The notes beneath the pieces were generated by a model. That model ran no database searches, had not been told where the DNA came from, and saw nothing but the letters and a program-made list of their open reading frames with translations. Below, one piece after another: positions 50,321 through 62,812 of a stretch of 64,000 bases of DNA (position 1 is the stretch's first letter; each line of letters opens with the position of its first letter). Source of the stretch: Plazaster borealis (taxonomy: Eukaryota > Echinodermata > Asteroidea > Forcipulatida > Labidiasteridae); assembly GCA_021014325.1 (NCBI GenBank), contig CM037472.1, forward strand, positions 33,070,234 through 33,134,233, in the 5' to 3' direction. A program made the position numbers and the translations under genes.

Positions 50321-51172
50321 ATGGATAACTCAAACGAGTCAAATGATTCTGATGGTGGACCAAGCTATGTACTCCTCGGTGTTTGCTTCTTCATAATAGT
50401 CAGTAATATCTTCTCATTGATTGTACTACATCGTATACACGACATGCATGATATTACTAAACAGCTCATGGTGTCATTAACAATCACTGACGTGGCTGTA
50501 GGTTTATTTGGCTTTCTTGATAACTTACCGGTATTTAATAGTGGGCCTGTGCTAAAACCCACGTATATCTTCTTTCAGATGGTTGGACTTAATGTATTAT
50601 CAGTGATAACTGTTGTACGCTATATAGCAGTGTCACAACCACTGCGACTCAATACAATCGTTACAAAGAAACGGGCGTTTATAACTTTGTTTTGTGCAAC
50701 AATACCTAGCTTCACAGTGTGCTGTTATTTAATTGCAACATTCTGGGATAATGAAGCTCACTTAACACCACAGTTAATTGCAGTCATATTGGCGTGTGCT
50801 GTTGTCACAATTCCACCTTTGATTATCATAACTTTGTATGTTAAACTGCTATTGACGGCTCGACTTCAGGCTCGGCGTATAGCTGCGGCTGAGGTGGGTT
50901 TCAATGCAGCAGACGCAAACGCTCAGCTTCGTCGTTCCTACTCGAAATCTTTAAATACATTTCTGATTGTCACTGGTACTATAATAATGACCCAGTTCCC
51001 ATCCATCATAGCTTACCCACTGATTATTCAACCTGGCAATTTTCAGATGTTTGTACATTTTGATATACTGAGATTCAGCAACTAATGGCTTAATACGTTG
51101 ATCTATTACTGGAGAGACAAAACGTTTAGTCGACAGATCGCTAAAGGACTTATTTTTCAAAACAGCGAATAA
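50321..51172 (+). pseudogene. Rhodopsin-family GPCR, broken copy 3
   Basis: Start MDNSNESNDSDGG. Unlike copies 1 and 2, loop 3 reads straight through (AADANAQLRRSYSKSLN) into TM6. TM7 is cut by a nonsense codon (RFSN then TAA at about 51,083), where copy 2 has a serine codon. Past the stop the frame still encodes YYWRDKTF. Copy 3 also has a shorter loop at EAHLTPQ. The intact loop shows the ancestral state, so each of the three copies is disabled, with copy 3 disabled independently. Confidence 0.8.
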
Positions 51173-51311
51173 TAGGCCTAGCAAGGTATCTCAAAAACAA
51201 TGGGATCAGCGGCGTGATTTAAGGGGGCATAGGGCAAGTGTATGATGGCCCTGAAGGGACAGCGCATATCGCAAATTTTTGTGTGCATACGTATGCAATG
51301 TCGTGAATCTA

Positions 51312-51454
51312 ATAGACCGTGCAAGTCTCGCGCGTATTCGAACTTTTTTGGGACACTCTGGTCCCACGTACATTGCCTTAACGCGTGAAGGAAACAAACT
51401 CTCGCAATTAACGGGTCCCAATGTTCGGATACGCGCGAGACTTGCACAGTCTAT
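51312..51454. mobile_element. Foldback MITE, copy 3
   Basis: ATAGACCGTGCAAGTCTCGC to CTTGCACAGTCTAT; a few bases longer in the loop than copies 1 and 2. Confidence 0.8.
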
Positions 51455-52190
51455 TGCAAATATTAATTATGTGCGCAGACGTATGCGATGTCGTGAAATT
51501 AATCGCAAATAAATTATATGCGCAGACTTGTGCGATGTCGTGAAATTAATTGTGAATGTGTGCGCAGACTTGTGCGAATATGTGCGATGTCGTGAATTTT
51601 ATTACATACTTTGTTGCATACCTTTGGGATGATGTCATAGTTGTGGACAATTGGTTAGAGACGTGGCACGTAACAGGAAAGTAGTCAGGCCCCTGTAAGC
51701 ATTACTAAACAATTGTGTACCTAGGAACTTGGCATCAGACCAAGTCTCGCCACTCAGAATACCCAATGACTACTGCTTACCTCGACTTGACGCAAGAAAC
51801 TCCCCAGATTATTAGAATGTTTATTCAAAGGTATGCAATAATAATCACATCGCAAATGTATTCGCATATTGTATACGCACAATATGTTTGCGATTAATTT
51901 CACGACATCGCACATGTCTGCGCACATATTTGCGATGAGTTTCACGGGGTGCACCCCACTAAGGAAGAAAACAGAGCGTCAGTTTTCATTATTATAGCCC
52001 TCGAAATATTCTATATTAGACAGATTTGGGAGCCGAGTAAAACGGGTAGAGTGTAAAAAATGTGCCAAATAATAATTGTGACCTGGGGGTTGTTCACTTC
52101 CAACTTGAGGTATTTTGGATGACACAGGCCCTGAAAAAAATTGTCCCATTTGCCGAGAGGCGTAGGGACATTTTTCAAGATTGATGCTCG

Positions 52191-54965
52191 CCCAGCTAAC
52201 AATTTGACGTTCTCACAACGTTGTAATGAAGTCAAACTTTGGTGTAAGTAACGTTATTAATAGAACGTTATCACAACGACACTTTGTCGACTCCCATATC
52301 CGAACGTAAGGACACAATGTAACAACTACGTTGTTTGTACGCTTAGGACACGTTTTCAGTGACCTTATGACAACTTATATAAACGTTATAACAACGTTGC
52401 CAGAGTGTGCTTGTTGGGTATAACGTTATCTAAGTAACGTTGTAGCAAAGAATCTTCGTCGACTCCCCTGTACGTCTTTAGAACGTAATTAAGCAACGAA
52501 ACAGCCACGTTGTTGGCACGTATACACAACGTTGCCATGTTGTAAATAATCGTTTTCAAAAGACTTTCGTTTTCAACAACGTATTTTTTCAAAGTACCCT
52601 GAACGTTGTCACAACGTCAGCCCAATAGTTTCATTAATACTGTTAATTGATATGTCATCATGAACAACGAATACGTTCAACAATACAAACTTACCAATGG
52701 GCCCCTACTGCACGTTGCCGTTACATGACTTCACTGCACATGGGATTGCATACCATACATCGTACAGCATGTACTACTTATACAAACCGATTTCTTGAAT
52801 TTGGCAGTCATGGGTGTATTTTATTTTTTTCAAGTTTTCCATGGTCATAATATTTTTGAAAGTAAAATTGCATGTTTAGTTACTGCATTTAATTCATTCA
52901 TAAATCCACTGATAGTTTAGACAAATACAAGAAGAAATCAGTACACCTAGTTCATAAATTTTGTAATTTTCTTGAAATATTATTTAGGTATTTTACAACT
53001 TCTAAGCCCAATCTACTAATTTGCATATGTTATATTTACGTTGTCATGACGTTGTCATATTAATTTTTAATAGACCTGCAGCATTCCGCACGCTACTCAA
53101 TGCGGCAAGATGGGCGTATGATACCTAAACGGAAACGTATGTTTTTCTTCTTCAAAACTGAAACAAACACATTTAGTAGTACCCGAAAGTACTTCAAACT
53201 TTGAAAGTGTCTTTGTTAAGGAACAAATTTTGGTTTTAGATTAAGTTTTTAGCGGTGGACAGAACGGCCTAAGTGGAGTAGAAAAATCCTATGGGGAAAA
53301 TGTTTCTCTTTAAGATTCGAAAGCCGCTGCAGCGCGCTGTACAGGGGGAGGGGTTAAAATCTCTCCGCACACCGCGCACTGCTGCTTGACACATTAAGCT
53401 AGATTAAATGCAATTAATGACTAGTACTGATCAGATTAATCATTAAATTCCCATGTGATAGGACGCTCCTCAATTGCATATTTTATCTATGACAACCGAT
53501 ACAAAAAACTAAATCGAACAAACATTGTTTCTGATGTCAAACATTACGCCTAGTTGTTAGCTAATAAATGTCCTCCAAAACCATCCCAGCGAACTGCTTG
53601 AACCATTCAAAATGATTAGTGAGTCTCTCCCCACACCGCGCACTGCTGCTTGACACAATAAGCTAGATTAAATGCAATTAATGATTAGTACTGATCAGAT
53701 TAATCATTAAATTCCCATGTGATAGGACGCTCCTCAATTGCATATTTTATCTACGACAACCGATACAAAAAACTAAATCGAACAAACATTGTTTCTGATG
53801 TCAAACATTACGCCTAGTTGTTAGCTAATAAATATCCTCCAAAACCATCCCAGCGAACTGCTTGAACCATTCAAAATGATTAGTGAGTCTCTCCCCACAC
53901 CGCGCACTGCTGCTTGACACAATAAGCTAGATTAAATGCAATTAATGATTAGTACTTTTCAGATTAATCATTAAATTCCCATGTGATAGGACGCTCCTCA
54001 ATTGCATATTTTATCTATGACAACCGATTCTAAAAACTAAATAGAACAAACATTGTTTCTGATGTCAAACATCAGGCCTACTTATAGTTATTAATGTCCT
54101 CCAAAACCATCCCAACGAGCTGCTTGAACTATTCAACATGATGGTCTAAACATCACTAGTATATACAAACTAAAAAATACAACGTTTACGATGTTATGGT
54201 CAAAACATAAATACTATTATTTGTTCATTGTATTTAAAATACAAATTTTAAAAAATAACTAAAGTACATTGTCACAACGTAATGATTGTGATAAAACTAA
54301 GAGGCCTATACAACAAAATGGTCACAATATATACGTTTGAAGGTTGAGACAACGTGGCTGTCACAACTTGAACACTACATTTTTGTACAATACCAAAATA
54401 CAACGTGATGACAACGTGATCACCAAAAAATTTAATATTACGTTTTGACAATACCAAGGTACAACGTGTAGACAACGTGCTCGTCAAATCATAATTGCTA
54501 CGTTTTAATGGTCTCAAAATACAACGTATAGACAACGGGACTGCCACAACGCAAATACTACGTTTTAATAATACTAAAATACAGCGTCAAGACAACGTGA
54601 CCGCGACAATTTAAATATGACGTTTTGATAAATCCGAAATACAACGTGCAGACTACGTGCTCGTCGCAACATAATTACTATGTTTTAAGGATACCAAAAT
54701 ATAACTTATCCACAACGTTGTTGCCTTTACTTAAATACTACTTTGTAATAATACCAAAATACAATGTTGTGAAAACGTTATAGGCCTACGTATAACAAAA
54801 ATTCAGTAACGTTGCATAAATAACCAACACGCAACCAATTAACAACATTGGTTGAAAATCATGTTAAGATCTGACGTTCATGCAACGTAGTCAAAACGTT
54901 GTCACCCCATTGACCAAATTGCGTTGTGCAATGTTGTAATGTAACAGCGTATTGTGTTAGCTGGG
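52191..54965. mobile_element. ACGTTGT-array element with CCCAGCTAACA ends
   Basis: Inserted within copy 3; copies 1 and 2 show the uninterrupted site (GATGCTCGGACGT in inverse orientation at about 4,250). Ends CCCAGCTAACAA and TTGTTAGCTGGG-type are inverted repeats, and the dinucleotide CG appears on both sides. Outer blocks (52,200-52,620 and 54,270-54,960) are arrays of degenerate ACAACGTTGT / ACGTTG units. The middle holds AT-rich DNA and a 264-bp tandem repeat. No transposase. Confidence 0.8.
53365..54130. repeat. 264-bp tandem repeat, about three units
   Basis: CACCGCGCACTGCTGCTTGA recurs at 264-bp spacing (ACCGCG at 53,371, 53,635 and 53,899), each followed by the ATTAATGATTAGTAC and CCTCAATTGCATATTTTATC segments. 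The third unit is more diverged at its end. Confidence 0.85.
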
Positions 54966-55256
54966 CGGACGTTTGGAAAAGTTACACCGGTGTGGGGGTG
55001 TTATTATTTGGAGGGAGAATAACTCGACTGGCCTTGGGATTCCACATATCAAATTGAGCAGAGGATAAAAGTTCAAGAGTCAATGGATAAATTTCCCTTT
55101 ACTTTACTGTAAAAAGTTGTGGGTTTTTTGTGATTTTGAATATTTAGCTTTTTGCAGTGGATGCCATGGGAGTTTATTTGGTGGGGTGCACCCCCCGACA
55201 TTGCGTACGTATGCGCAAATGTTTGTTATATGCGATCTCCCTTCAGGGCCACCATA

Positions 55257-57262
55257 GTAATACCGTGAAGTTTCTACTTTGCTGTGTAGATTGTTCTTGA
55301 AAGAACTCATGTTCGGATATTTGTCTACTGCCAAGGAGTAGATTCGGAAAACTCGAGTGACTACTTAGTTTTGATAAGAACTTGTCCAGCTGTATCAGGT
55401 ACCTCGGAGTCGTAGGATAAAATCGATGACTTCTACTTTCGCTTAGTGAATCGAGGGGACTTCTCGTATATCTTTACTATAATACTTCAATATTCGGTAC
55501 ATAAATCCTATTCTTACATTGTTATCATCGACTTTTAAGTATACTATATTAGATTATGTAAAATGTGAGATTAATTACTCCATTTAATCTAGGCGGTTAA
55601 GTATGTAAACCAGTATAGTTCAAGTCTAGTGTCTGCAAATCAAGTAAATGTCTTATGTTAAATCCAGGATTGGGTGAGTGTTTTTTGATTGATTAACTTT
55701 GTGTTTTTAGGTAACAGTTTTATTGATAGTATCAAGATATGTATTTATTGTTGAGTGCCTTATATCAGGACCACATTGCCGTATGCCCATAGAGAAATCT
55801 ATGTTACTTATTCACATCAGTATATTACAGCCTTATTAATTTGTCATTAGACAACCAAAGTTAGTTTTGGTTATCGTTGTTATGCTGCTAATGAAATAAA
55901 TACTTTTTACGTTATTGGGGTGTGTTGTGTGACAATCTTCTTTCTAAGTGTATCGTCATTTTGTGCGCCAACAACTTTTTGAGAAAATAATATTATTATT
56001 AGCTGTTGCAAACTGTCCAACCAATAGGACCTAATGGTATAAATGCAAAACAATTGTTAACGACCTGACGTAGAGTAAGCCCTCAGCATGACACCACACA
56101 ACACTTGCGCAATGCATTCAAACCCTGAGACACAATGTCGAGTAAAACCGCATGTAAACCTTGAACGACAAACCTGCCCACCAAGGAAATGCAGGAGTAT
56201 AGGGCAAGGCCTATAGGGATTCTGGGTGCCTGGATGAAACCCTACTGTTTGTGTGTTTGTTTTGCCATCTGTGGCTATAAAACAGTATTCCAAAAAATGT
56301 ATAGTTTTTTGTCGTATCTGTCGTTATCGTCATTGTTGGAACGCTTTATCACCGTATTGGAGTCCGCTCTAGCGTATAATATTTGTTATTTCAATTTTGC
56401 TAAAGATTGTTCTTTACCGGCAGACAGAGTCATGTCTTCATTTCAAATTCAGCATTTCCTCTTTAAAACAGTCCCCGAAACCGCAAGTTATACACTTTGC
56501 AGTCTACGGCTTATAAGTTGATTTATGGAAGGTGACAAAGGCAAAGATGGGTGTGTAATAAAGCCCGCTGGATGGAACATCCAGGCCCCGAAACTTTGGG
56601 CTTTTGGGGCCACTATTTTGCACTTAGGACTATATGTCCCTTTTTCAGGGGGGTGGGGGTGGTGGGGGGTGGTGGATGATATTATCACACACCGGGCACA
56701 CACGAATAATTTGCATATTATTATTACAATTCACACTGTACAATAATGTTATTGGTGGCGCCTTTCTTTTTACATTTCTGACTTTGTCAAAGTTTGTTCG
56801 TTCACGTAAGGGTGAATTTATGAAACAGTAAACTAAATGCGGGTACTTTGTATTCCAGCACCCTGAGCACTACGGCACCCACAGCAACCCCCATTCCCAC
56901 ATATTGGGTATGTCTACTGTCCCCATTATCCACTGAAAGCTTAACAATAATGGACACCTATACTCAGCGACTTTTTTCTTTGGGAGGAGGGGGTAGACTT
57001 TGGGGGGGGCGGGCGGCGAATTTTTTTAAATGGTCTGATTCCCATCTCATGAATACAAAGTCACAAGGGCAAAGTTGTCGCGGAGCCAGACTAACATTAC
57101 TCACGGTAGTCCCCCAAGAACAGTCACAGTAGGCTTCTGCTATGTTCCAGGGGCAATTTTGTTCATAATGTTGCGGATTGTTGCCCCCGTGAAACAACAT
57201 CCAGTAGTCGCCTCTTTATTTCGTTAACGTTCTTTCCATTGTCAAAGTTAATCGAACCTTGA
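55257..57262. other. Gene-free stretch of copy 3
   Basis: Inverted counterpart of about 1,667-3,960, including the 890-bp block absent from copy 2. G- and C-rich runs near 56,650 and 57,000. No coding sequence is supported. Confidence 0.6.
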
Positions 57263-58250
57263 TAAACTTAAAGGAGCATTACAGAATTGGTAAGAACGAA
57301 TCTACTGTAAGATCACAGATTTACATAAAACTTACACGGTCTAATGATGATGATAGTAGAAAACATCCCTTGAAATATTTCTGTCTGAAATGCCATATTT
57401 GATGAGAAATGAATAAAACAAATTTCCGATTGGAGTTTATCGCTCAGTGAGCGTTTTATTCATTTTTTGAATCGATTTCGTAGATACGGCCCTCACACGA
57501 CCAATAATAGTTATTTTTTCTCTCAATTCGGCACAGGCAAATAATTCGCGAACGGTCAGTTTCTATGTTTCCAGCAAACGTCGTTCTGAAGGGTGATCGA
57601 TATCGCCGCGCCCATCTGGTATGGTTGAACTCAAATTAACCCGCCGTGGAGATGAGCCAAGCAACGAGGTTGTGTACTTCAACGTAGTCTGGCTACCAGA
57701 TCCCAAAATCTCCGACTTATATTTCCATTGAGAGATGAATGGAATATTTGGTCAGGGAACTACCATCAGCAAAAATTGAAGAACGTAAACAAACAAAAGG
57801 GCGTCCTAAACAGTCCGAAAGTGCAAAAAACAGATCAAAAGCAAAGTACAACAGAGAACACAGAAATACGCTACCTCTGTTAATGTTATCCACGTCGATG
57901 AAACTACCACCAGTATCCGATGCACACACACATACGTCGAGCACAACAACAAGAAGCAGCACCAAAGTCTTACCTGAGACCAGTACTATGGCCAGTTCAA
58001 GCCCAATGAATGAAGTGAGTATTTTGTTTATTTTAGAAACCAACAAACTTGCCATATCATCATCCACATCACCATCAATCATGATCATATCATCATTTTT
58101 GTTTGGGTTTTTTTCAATAAGAAAATCTTCACCGTCAAAAGCACTCTGAAATGTTTGTGAATTCAGGATTATGACAGTTTTATGAAATTATTTTCTAGAA
58201 CCACTCTTTAACTACAGGGCCCGGACACCACGCCGTAATGGCTTTGCTCT
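57263..58250. other. Unassigned sequence beyond the duplication
   Basis: Begins with AAAGGAGCATTACAGAATTGG, which looks like the end of another dispersed repeat. The rest holds the open frame at 57,739-58,149 and no recognised feature. Confidence 0.4.
57739..58149 (+). CDS. Hypothetical open frame, possible exon
   Basis: 136 residues starting MEYLVRELPSAKIEERKQ. The part to about residue 45 is basic (KGRPKQSESAKNRSKAKYNR) and resembles the charged GRPK...S..K linker of uncharacterised invertebrate multi-exon proteins. The remainder is Ser/Thr-rich and low in complexity. No domain is recognised and no splice context is convincing, so it may be noise. Confidence 0.25.
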   Translation: MEYLVRELPSAKIEERKQTKGRPKQSESAKNRSKAKYNREHRNTLPLLMLSTSMKLPPVSDAHTHTSSTTTRSSTKVLPETSTMASSSPMNEVSILFILETNKLAISSSTSPSIMIISSFLFGFFSIRKSSPSKAL

Positions 58251-58652
58251 TTAAAGGGTAGGTACAACGTTTGGTAATTGGAACCCACTGTTTGTTTCAA
58301 TCCTATATAGTTGTAGATATATACCATAAAACTAACCTGCGAAAATTTCATTTCAAAAGGTCACGCGTTTTTGAGATATTGCCAAAAATCTGGAGTGGTT
58401 ATGTCCACGCGTGAAGAATAATCTGCAATTGGAATACACAACCTGAGAAGCGTTAAGGCCGGGCCGTAACGCTTCTCAGATTCAAATTTTCTGGGATAAA
58501 AAGTGATATCTTTTTGCATAACCGCAGTACTTCGAAGAGAAAAGTTTGAAAAAATGCATTATACTATCCAAAGCTGCTGTACTTCTTACCAAGTAAGTTG
58601 TATTGCCATTAATTGTTAGAGTCATTACCAAACGTATATACAGACCCTCTAA
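58251..58652. mobile_element. MITE (family B), near full length
   Basis: TTAAAGGGTAGGTACAACGT at the left and AACGTATATACAGACCCTCT at the right. Central foldback CTGAGAAGCGTTA / TAACGCTTCTCAG. Matches 18,144-18,543. Confidence 0.8.
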
Positions 58653-58669
58653 GCTCGCCAATTGTCTTT

Positions 58670-61300
58670 GAAAACCCAACATCCTCTTGGCTGCATGGCA
58701 ATAATGTGTTCCATCCAGCGGGCTTTACACACCCCATCTTTGCCTTTGTCGCCTTCCGTAAATCAACTTATATGCCGTAGACTGCAAAGTGTAACTTGCA
58801 GTTTTGGGGACTGTTTTAAAGGTATCGTACACGGTTGGTAATGACTCAAAACAAATATTAGCATCAAAAATTACTTGGTAACAAGCAACGGAGAGCTGTT
58901 GATAGTATAAAACATTGTAGAAAACGACTCCCTCTGAAGTAACGTAGTTTTTGAGAAAGAGGTCTCACTAGAATAATAAAAACTTCTTGCAAGAAGTTTT
59001 TATTCCTATCTGAAAGCACACAAATTTGTACAACAAGGGTATTTTTTCTTTCATCATTTTCTTGCAACTTCGATGACCAATTGAGCCCAAATGTTCACAG
59101 GCTTGTTATTTTACGCATGTTGGGATACACCAAGTGAGAACACTGGTCTTTGACAACTTTGACAATTTCTAAATGTGTTCAGTGCCTTTAAAGAAGAAAT
59201 GTTAAATTTGAAATATAAAGACATGACTCTGTCTGCCGGTAAAGAAAACCTTAGCAAAATTGAAATAATAATTATACGCTAGCGCTTAGCGGACTCTGCT
59301 TACCATATCTTTATAACAAGGAGAATTTCGGATAAAAATTACATACAAATAATGTTCTGGGGTTATTATCAAAGTATGGCCCCACCTTTAACAAAAAACA
59401 GCCAAAGTGTGACCATTAATTTGATTGTAAGTATATGCCTACTATAGTCAGTTAATAGCTTCTGTTTTGTCAGAGACTTTGCCGGTGTTCATGCGTCATT
59501 TCGATGAAACAAGTCGAAGATTTCATAGTTTTCTTGCAAACCTAGATCATTAAATTATTAATTTGTTCAACTATGTTTGATCTCTCCATTCCTCCCCTTT
59601 TCTAAGTGTAAATTTTTAATGTTTTTAAAACGTGCAATTATTGTTGTAATTCGACCTTTGTGCTGCGAAGACAGTTTTTTAATAAGCCATTTTATCTACT
59701 ATAGGTAAGGGGCGAGAGAATCACCCTATAGAACTCCAATGTTGATGGAGAATGAATCAGATTCACTTTCTGGAGTAAGAACAACAGGTCTTAAGCGGCC
59801 CATCTCTCTCTAACACTGTGCTTGATAGGGTCAGATGGGCACAACTCGTCAAGTCATCACGGTATACAACAAATGAATGAATCTATCTTTTTCCCTCTGT
59901 TTGTAATATACCTTTAGTAAGTTGAAACAAGCAATGATACGTAAATTAATCTGGTAACAGGAAAAAACACACACTCAAACAAAGGACACTGAATCATGCC
60001 AGAATCAAGAAAATGCCAGAACAAAACACTTTCCCAGATGTCGGTACTAAGGTTTATCAAGGTTCGATTACCTTTGACAATGGAAAGAATGTTTAAAATG
60101 AAGAACGAAAGAGGCAACTACTGAATGTTGTATCACCGGGGGAAACATTATTAAAGAAAAGTCCCTGGTACATAGCAGTAGGCCCTATAGGCCCCCTACG
60201 GGGGGAAGGACTTTACCGTGAGAAATGTTAGTCTGGTTTCGCGCCAACATTGTCGTTGTGACTTTGTATTCATGAGATGGAAATCAGACCATTTCTGGGG
60301 GGAAAAAATCAATCCCACCCCCATGAAAAAACAAGTTGACGTGTGAAGAAAGGTCGATGCGGTAGGTGTCTATTATTGTGTATAGGTGTCCATCATTGGT
60401 TAATGGGGAGAGTAGGCACACCCAATCCGTGGGAACGGGTGCTGTGGGGGCCTTAGCACATGGGATTGGGGTGCTGGAAAAGCACCCCCACATTTAGTTG
60501 ATGTTCATAAATTCACCCTTACGTCAACAAAAACAACTTTGACAAAGTCAGAAAAAAATGTGAAAATAACTAATAATATTATTGCACACTGTGAATTGTA
60601 ATAATGCCCTCTGTTCGTGTGTGCCCAGTGTGTGATAGGTCCTTATCACCTCATTGTATGCCTCATTAGTGCCTCATTGTATACCACAGAACATCTAGGA
60701 CCCCATAATTGTCTTTGAAAAACATCCTCCTGGCTGCAGTGTATTCCATCCAGCGGGCTTTATAAACACCCCCATCCTTGCCGTTGTCGCCTTCCGTATT
60801 AAAATCAGCTTATATGCCGTAGACTGCATAATATGCAAAGTGTAACTTGCAGTTTTGGGGACTGTTTTAAAGAAGAAATTTTGAATTTGAAATAATTATA
60901 AAGACATGACTCTGTCTGCTGCCGGTAAAGAAAACTTTAGCAACATTGAAATAATAATTATACGCTAGCGGACTCTAACACGGTGACAAAACGTTCCAAC
61001 CATTGACGGCAACGACAGATACAAAACCGAAACATTAATTTTGAAATACTGTTTTAGCCGCAGATGGCAACACAAACAAACAATCAAACAAACAACAGGG
61101 TTTCATCCAGGCACCCAGAATTCTTAGGCCTTGCCCTATACTCCTGCATTTCCTGGATCTATGGGCAAGTTTGTGTTTCAATGTTTACAAGCGGTTTTAA
61201 CTCGACATGTCGGATGGTGTGAGTGCGCGTGCGCAAGTGGTTTTGCACTATACTGCCAGATCCTTAGTAATGCAAGTGTTGTGTGTTATGCTTACTCTAA
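58670..61300. repeat. Diverged direct fragments of the duplicated unit
   Basis: 59,296-61,300 follows copy 1 from about 1,030 to 2,780 in order but with many differences. 58,670-59,290 (minus the MITE) repeats the part equivalent to 2,300-2,510, which also occurs at 60,700-60,990. This is therefore a partial, internally tandem, older copy. No gene is seen in it. Confidence 0.7.
58816..59191. mobile_element. TTAA-flanked MITE (family A) with empty-site proof
   Basis: GACTGTT-TTAA-AGGTATCG at the left and AGTGCCT-TTAA-AGAAG at the right. The duplicate at 60,861-60,875 reads GACTGTTTTAAAGAAG with one TTAA, so insertion duplicated exactly TTAA. Confidence 0.9.
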
Positions 61301-61615
61301 TAATTACAGGATCGACATACTATTAAACTATCTCCTGACTATAGGCCTACAAGAACTACAATGTGTGGGGGAAAAATCAAGCATTTCGCGGGCAACTCCC
61401 TCCTCGGTCGGCCATACTAATCCCGGAGGGGGCTCATCTATACGGATAAAACACAAGAAGGCCGAATCTTTAAGTAGCGTGACATGTGACCTATTTTGGG
61501 TGAGTTTGAGGTCCGAGCATCTTGAAAAATGGCCCTATACGCCTCTCGGCAAACAGGTCAATTTTTTCAGGGCCTATAGGTCATCCAAAATACCTCAGAT
61601 TGGAAGTCAACAACC

Positions 61616-61784
61616 CCGGTGTGGCAGGAGATTCTGTCCCCCCGGAGATTCTGTCCCCCCATACGGCGAACTGTGTACAAACCTCTTTTGATAGCGCCCT
61701 TTTTTGAATCATCCTCCTCCAGCCCATGTTAATTTCCCGTATGAGGACAGAATCTCCGGGGGACAGATTTCCCTGGGACACTGG
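61616..61784. repeat. Family-C inverted-repeat element
   Basis: CCGGTGTGGCAGGAGATTCT at the left and AGATTTCCCTGGGACACTGG at the right, with inner arms GGAGATTCTGTCCCCC and GACAGAATCTCCGGGGG. Confidence 0.75.
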
Positions 61785-62333
61785 CCCCATGTCACATATT
61801 TCTCCATATTTAGTGGGGTACACCCCTGAGGCTGATGATGTGATTGCAAAGTGGAATTTGCACAAATAATAAAGTAGGAGCGTCCCCGCCTGTGATGAAC
61901 AGTTTAGGATCACAACCAGCCCATGCAGCTCAGCGAGTCACACTGGTGTAGTCTTTGGCCGGCCGCTGGGGCCGAGCGAACATGTAGTCTTGACTGGCGA
62001 CGCTGTTTTTTGTATTAGTCACCGGTAGAGGGCGCAATTCGACTGTTTGGGGAGGCTGACTCAGAAGTACTGGGCAAGTTTATAAATCTAGATCGAAACA
62101 GCGTTCGTTTTGATCCAGATGTTTGTGTGATACAGATATCTCTTCTCCAATAATTCGTGTTGCGGACAGTATTAATTTTCGTGTTGCGAGATCGGCGACT
62201 ACGTTAACAAAATAAAAGTCGCCAATCAAGACTAGTCACTGTGCTGTGATGATTAGCCTGAACATCTGATGTCATGTCACACTTCGAGGCTCGTGAGTAC
62301 GCCAGACACCTCAGGTGCCTTTTGAGCGCCTGG

Positions 62334-62507
62334 CCGGTGTCCCAGGGAAATCTGTCCCCCCGGAGATTCTGTCCCCATACGGGAAATTAACATGGGCAGG
62401 AGGAGGAGGATTCAAAAGAGGGCGCTATCAAAAGAAGTTTGTACACGGTTCGCCGTATGGATGGGGGGACAGAATCTCCGGGGGGACAGAATCTCCTGCC
62501 ACACCGG
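62334..62507. repeat. Family-C inverted-repeat element, opposite orientation
   Basis: CCGGTGTCCCAGGGAAATCT to AATCTCCTGCCACACCGG. Mirror orientation of 61,616-61,784. Confidence 0.75.
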
Positions 62508-62812
62508 ATCCTGCCAGATGTAGAATAATTTGATGCTGAAACAATAAACAATCAAGTTGGCCAAATAAAAAAGTTTGAAGATACAATTTATTATGCTAAA
62601 GCAGTCGAACCTATAGCTGTCCGAAGTGTGACGTCAGATGTTCTGGCTATCGAACCCCTTATGGCCATAACCTCTTCCTCCCAAAATAATGTTTTTTAAG
62701 TGTAGCGCTGTATAGCGCCACCTCGCGATGAAATTGATTCCGGATATCTAATCCGTGACCTCGCATGACAGGTCAACTTAAACTTCCGTCATCGGTGTGG
62801 CGATAATGTGAA

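Larger units (their letters stand above)
51241..55256. mobile_element. TIR element, copy 3 (inverted, interrupted)
   Basis: Ends TATGATGGCCCTGAAGGGAC and GTCCC/CTCCCTTCAGGGCCACCATA-type right end at 55,256. Counterpart of 3,961-5,790, split by the 2.8-kb element at 52,191-54,965. Confidence 0.7.
46717..57262. repeat. Segmental duplication, copy 3 (inverted, diverged)
   Basis: Reverse-complement counterpart of about 28,786 down to the start of the 890-bp block of copy 1 (about 1,667). Small indels and substitutions are frequent, so it is clearly older or faster-evolving than copies 1 and 2. It keeps the 890-bp block lost from copy 2 and carries a nested 2.8-kb element at 52,191-54,965. Confidence 0.9.
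61301..62812. other. Intergenic DNA upstream of the PX-domain gene
   Basis: Contains two family-C repeats and short fragments of the TIR-element region near 61,510-61,610 and 61,790. The last about 300 bp before 62,813 probably holds the promoter; no TATA box is obvious. Confidence 0.5.

Noticed and set aside
61131..61691. 186-codon plus-strand frame upstream of the PX gene
   Set aside because: Lies in diverged duplication and repeat sequence, and runs into a family-C repeat; no domain similarity.
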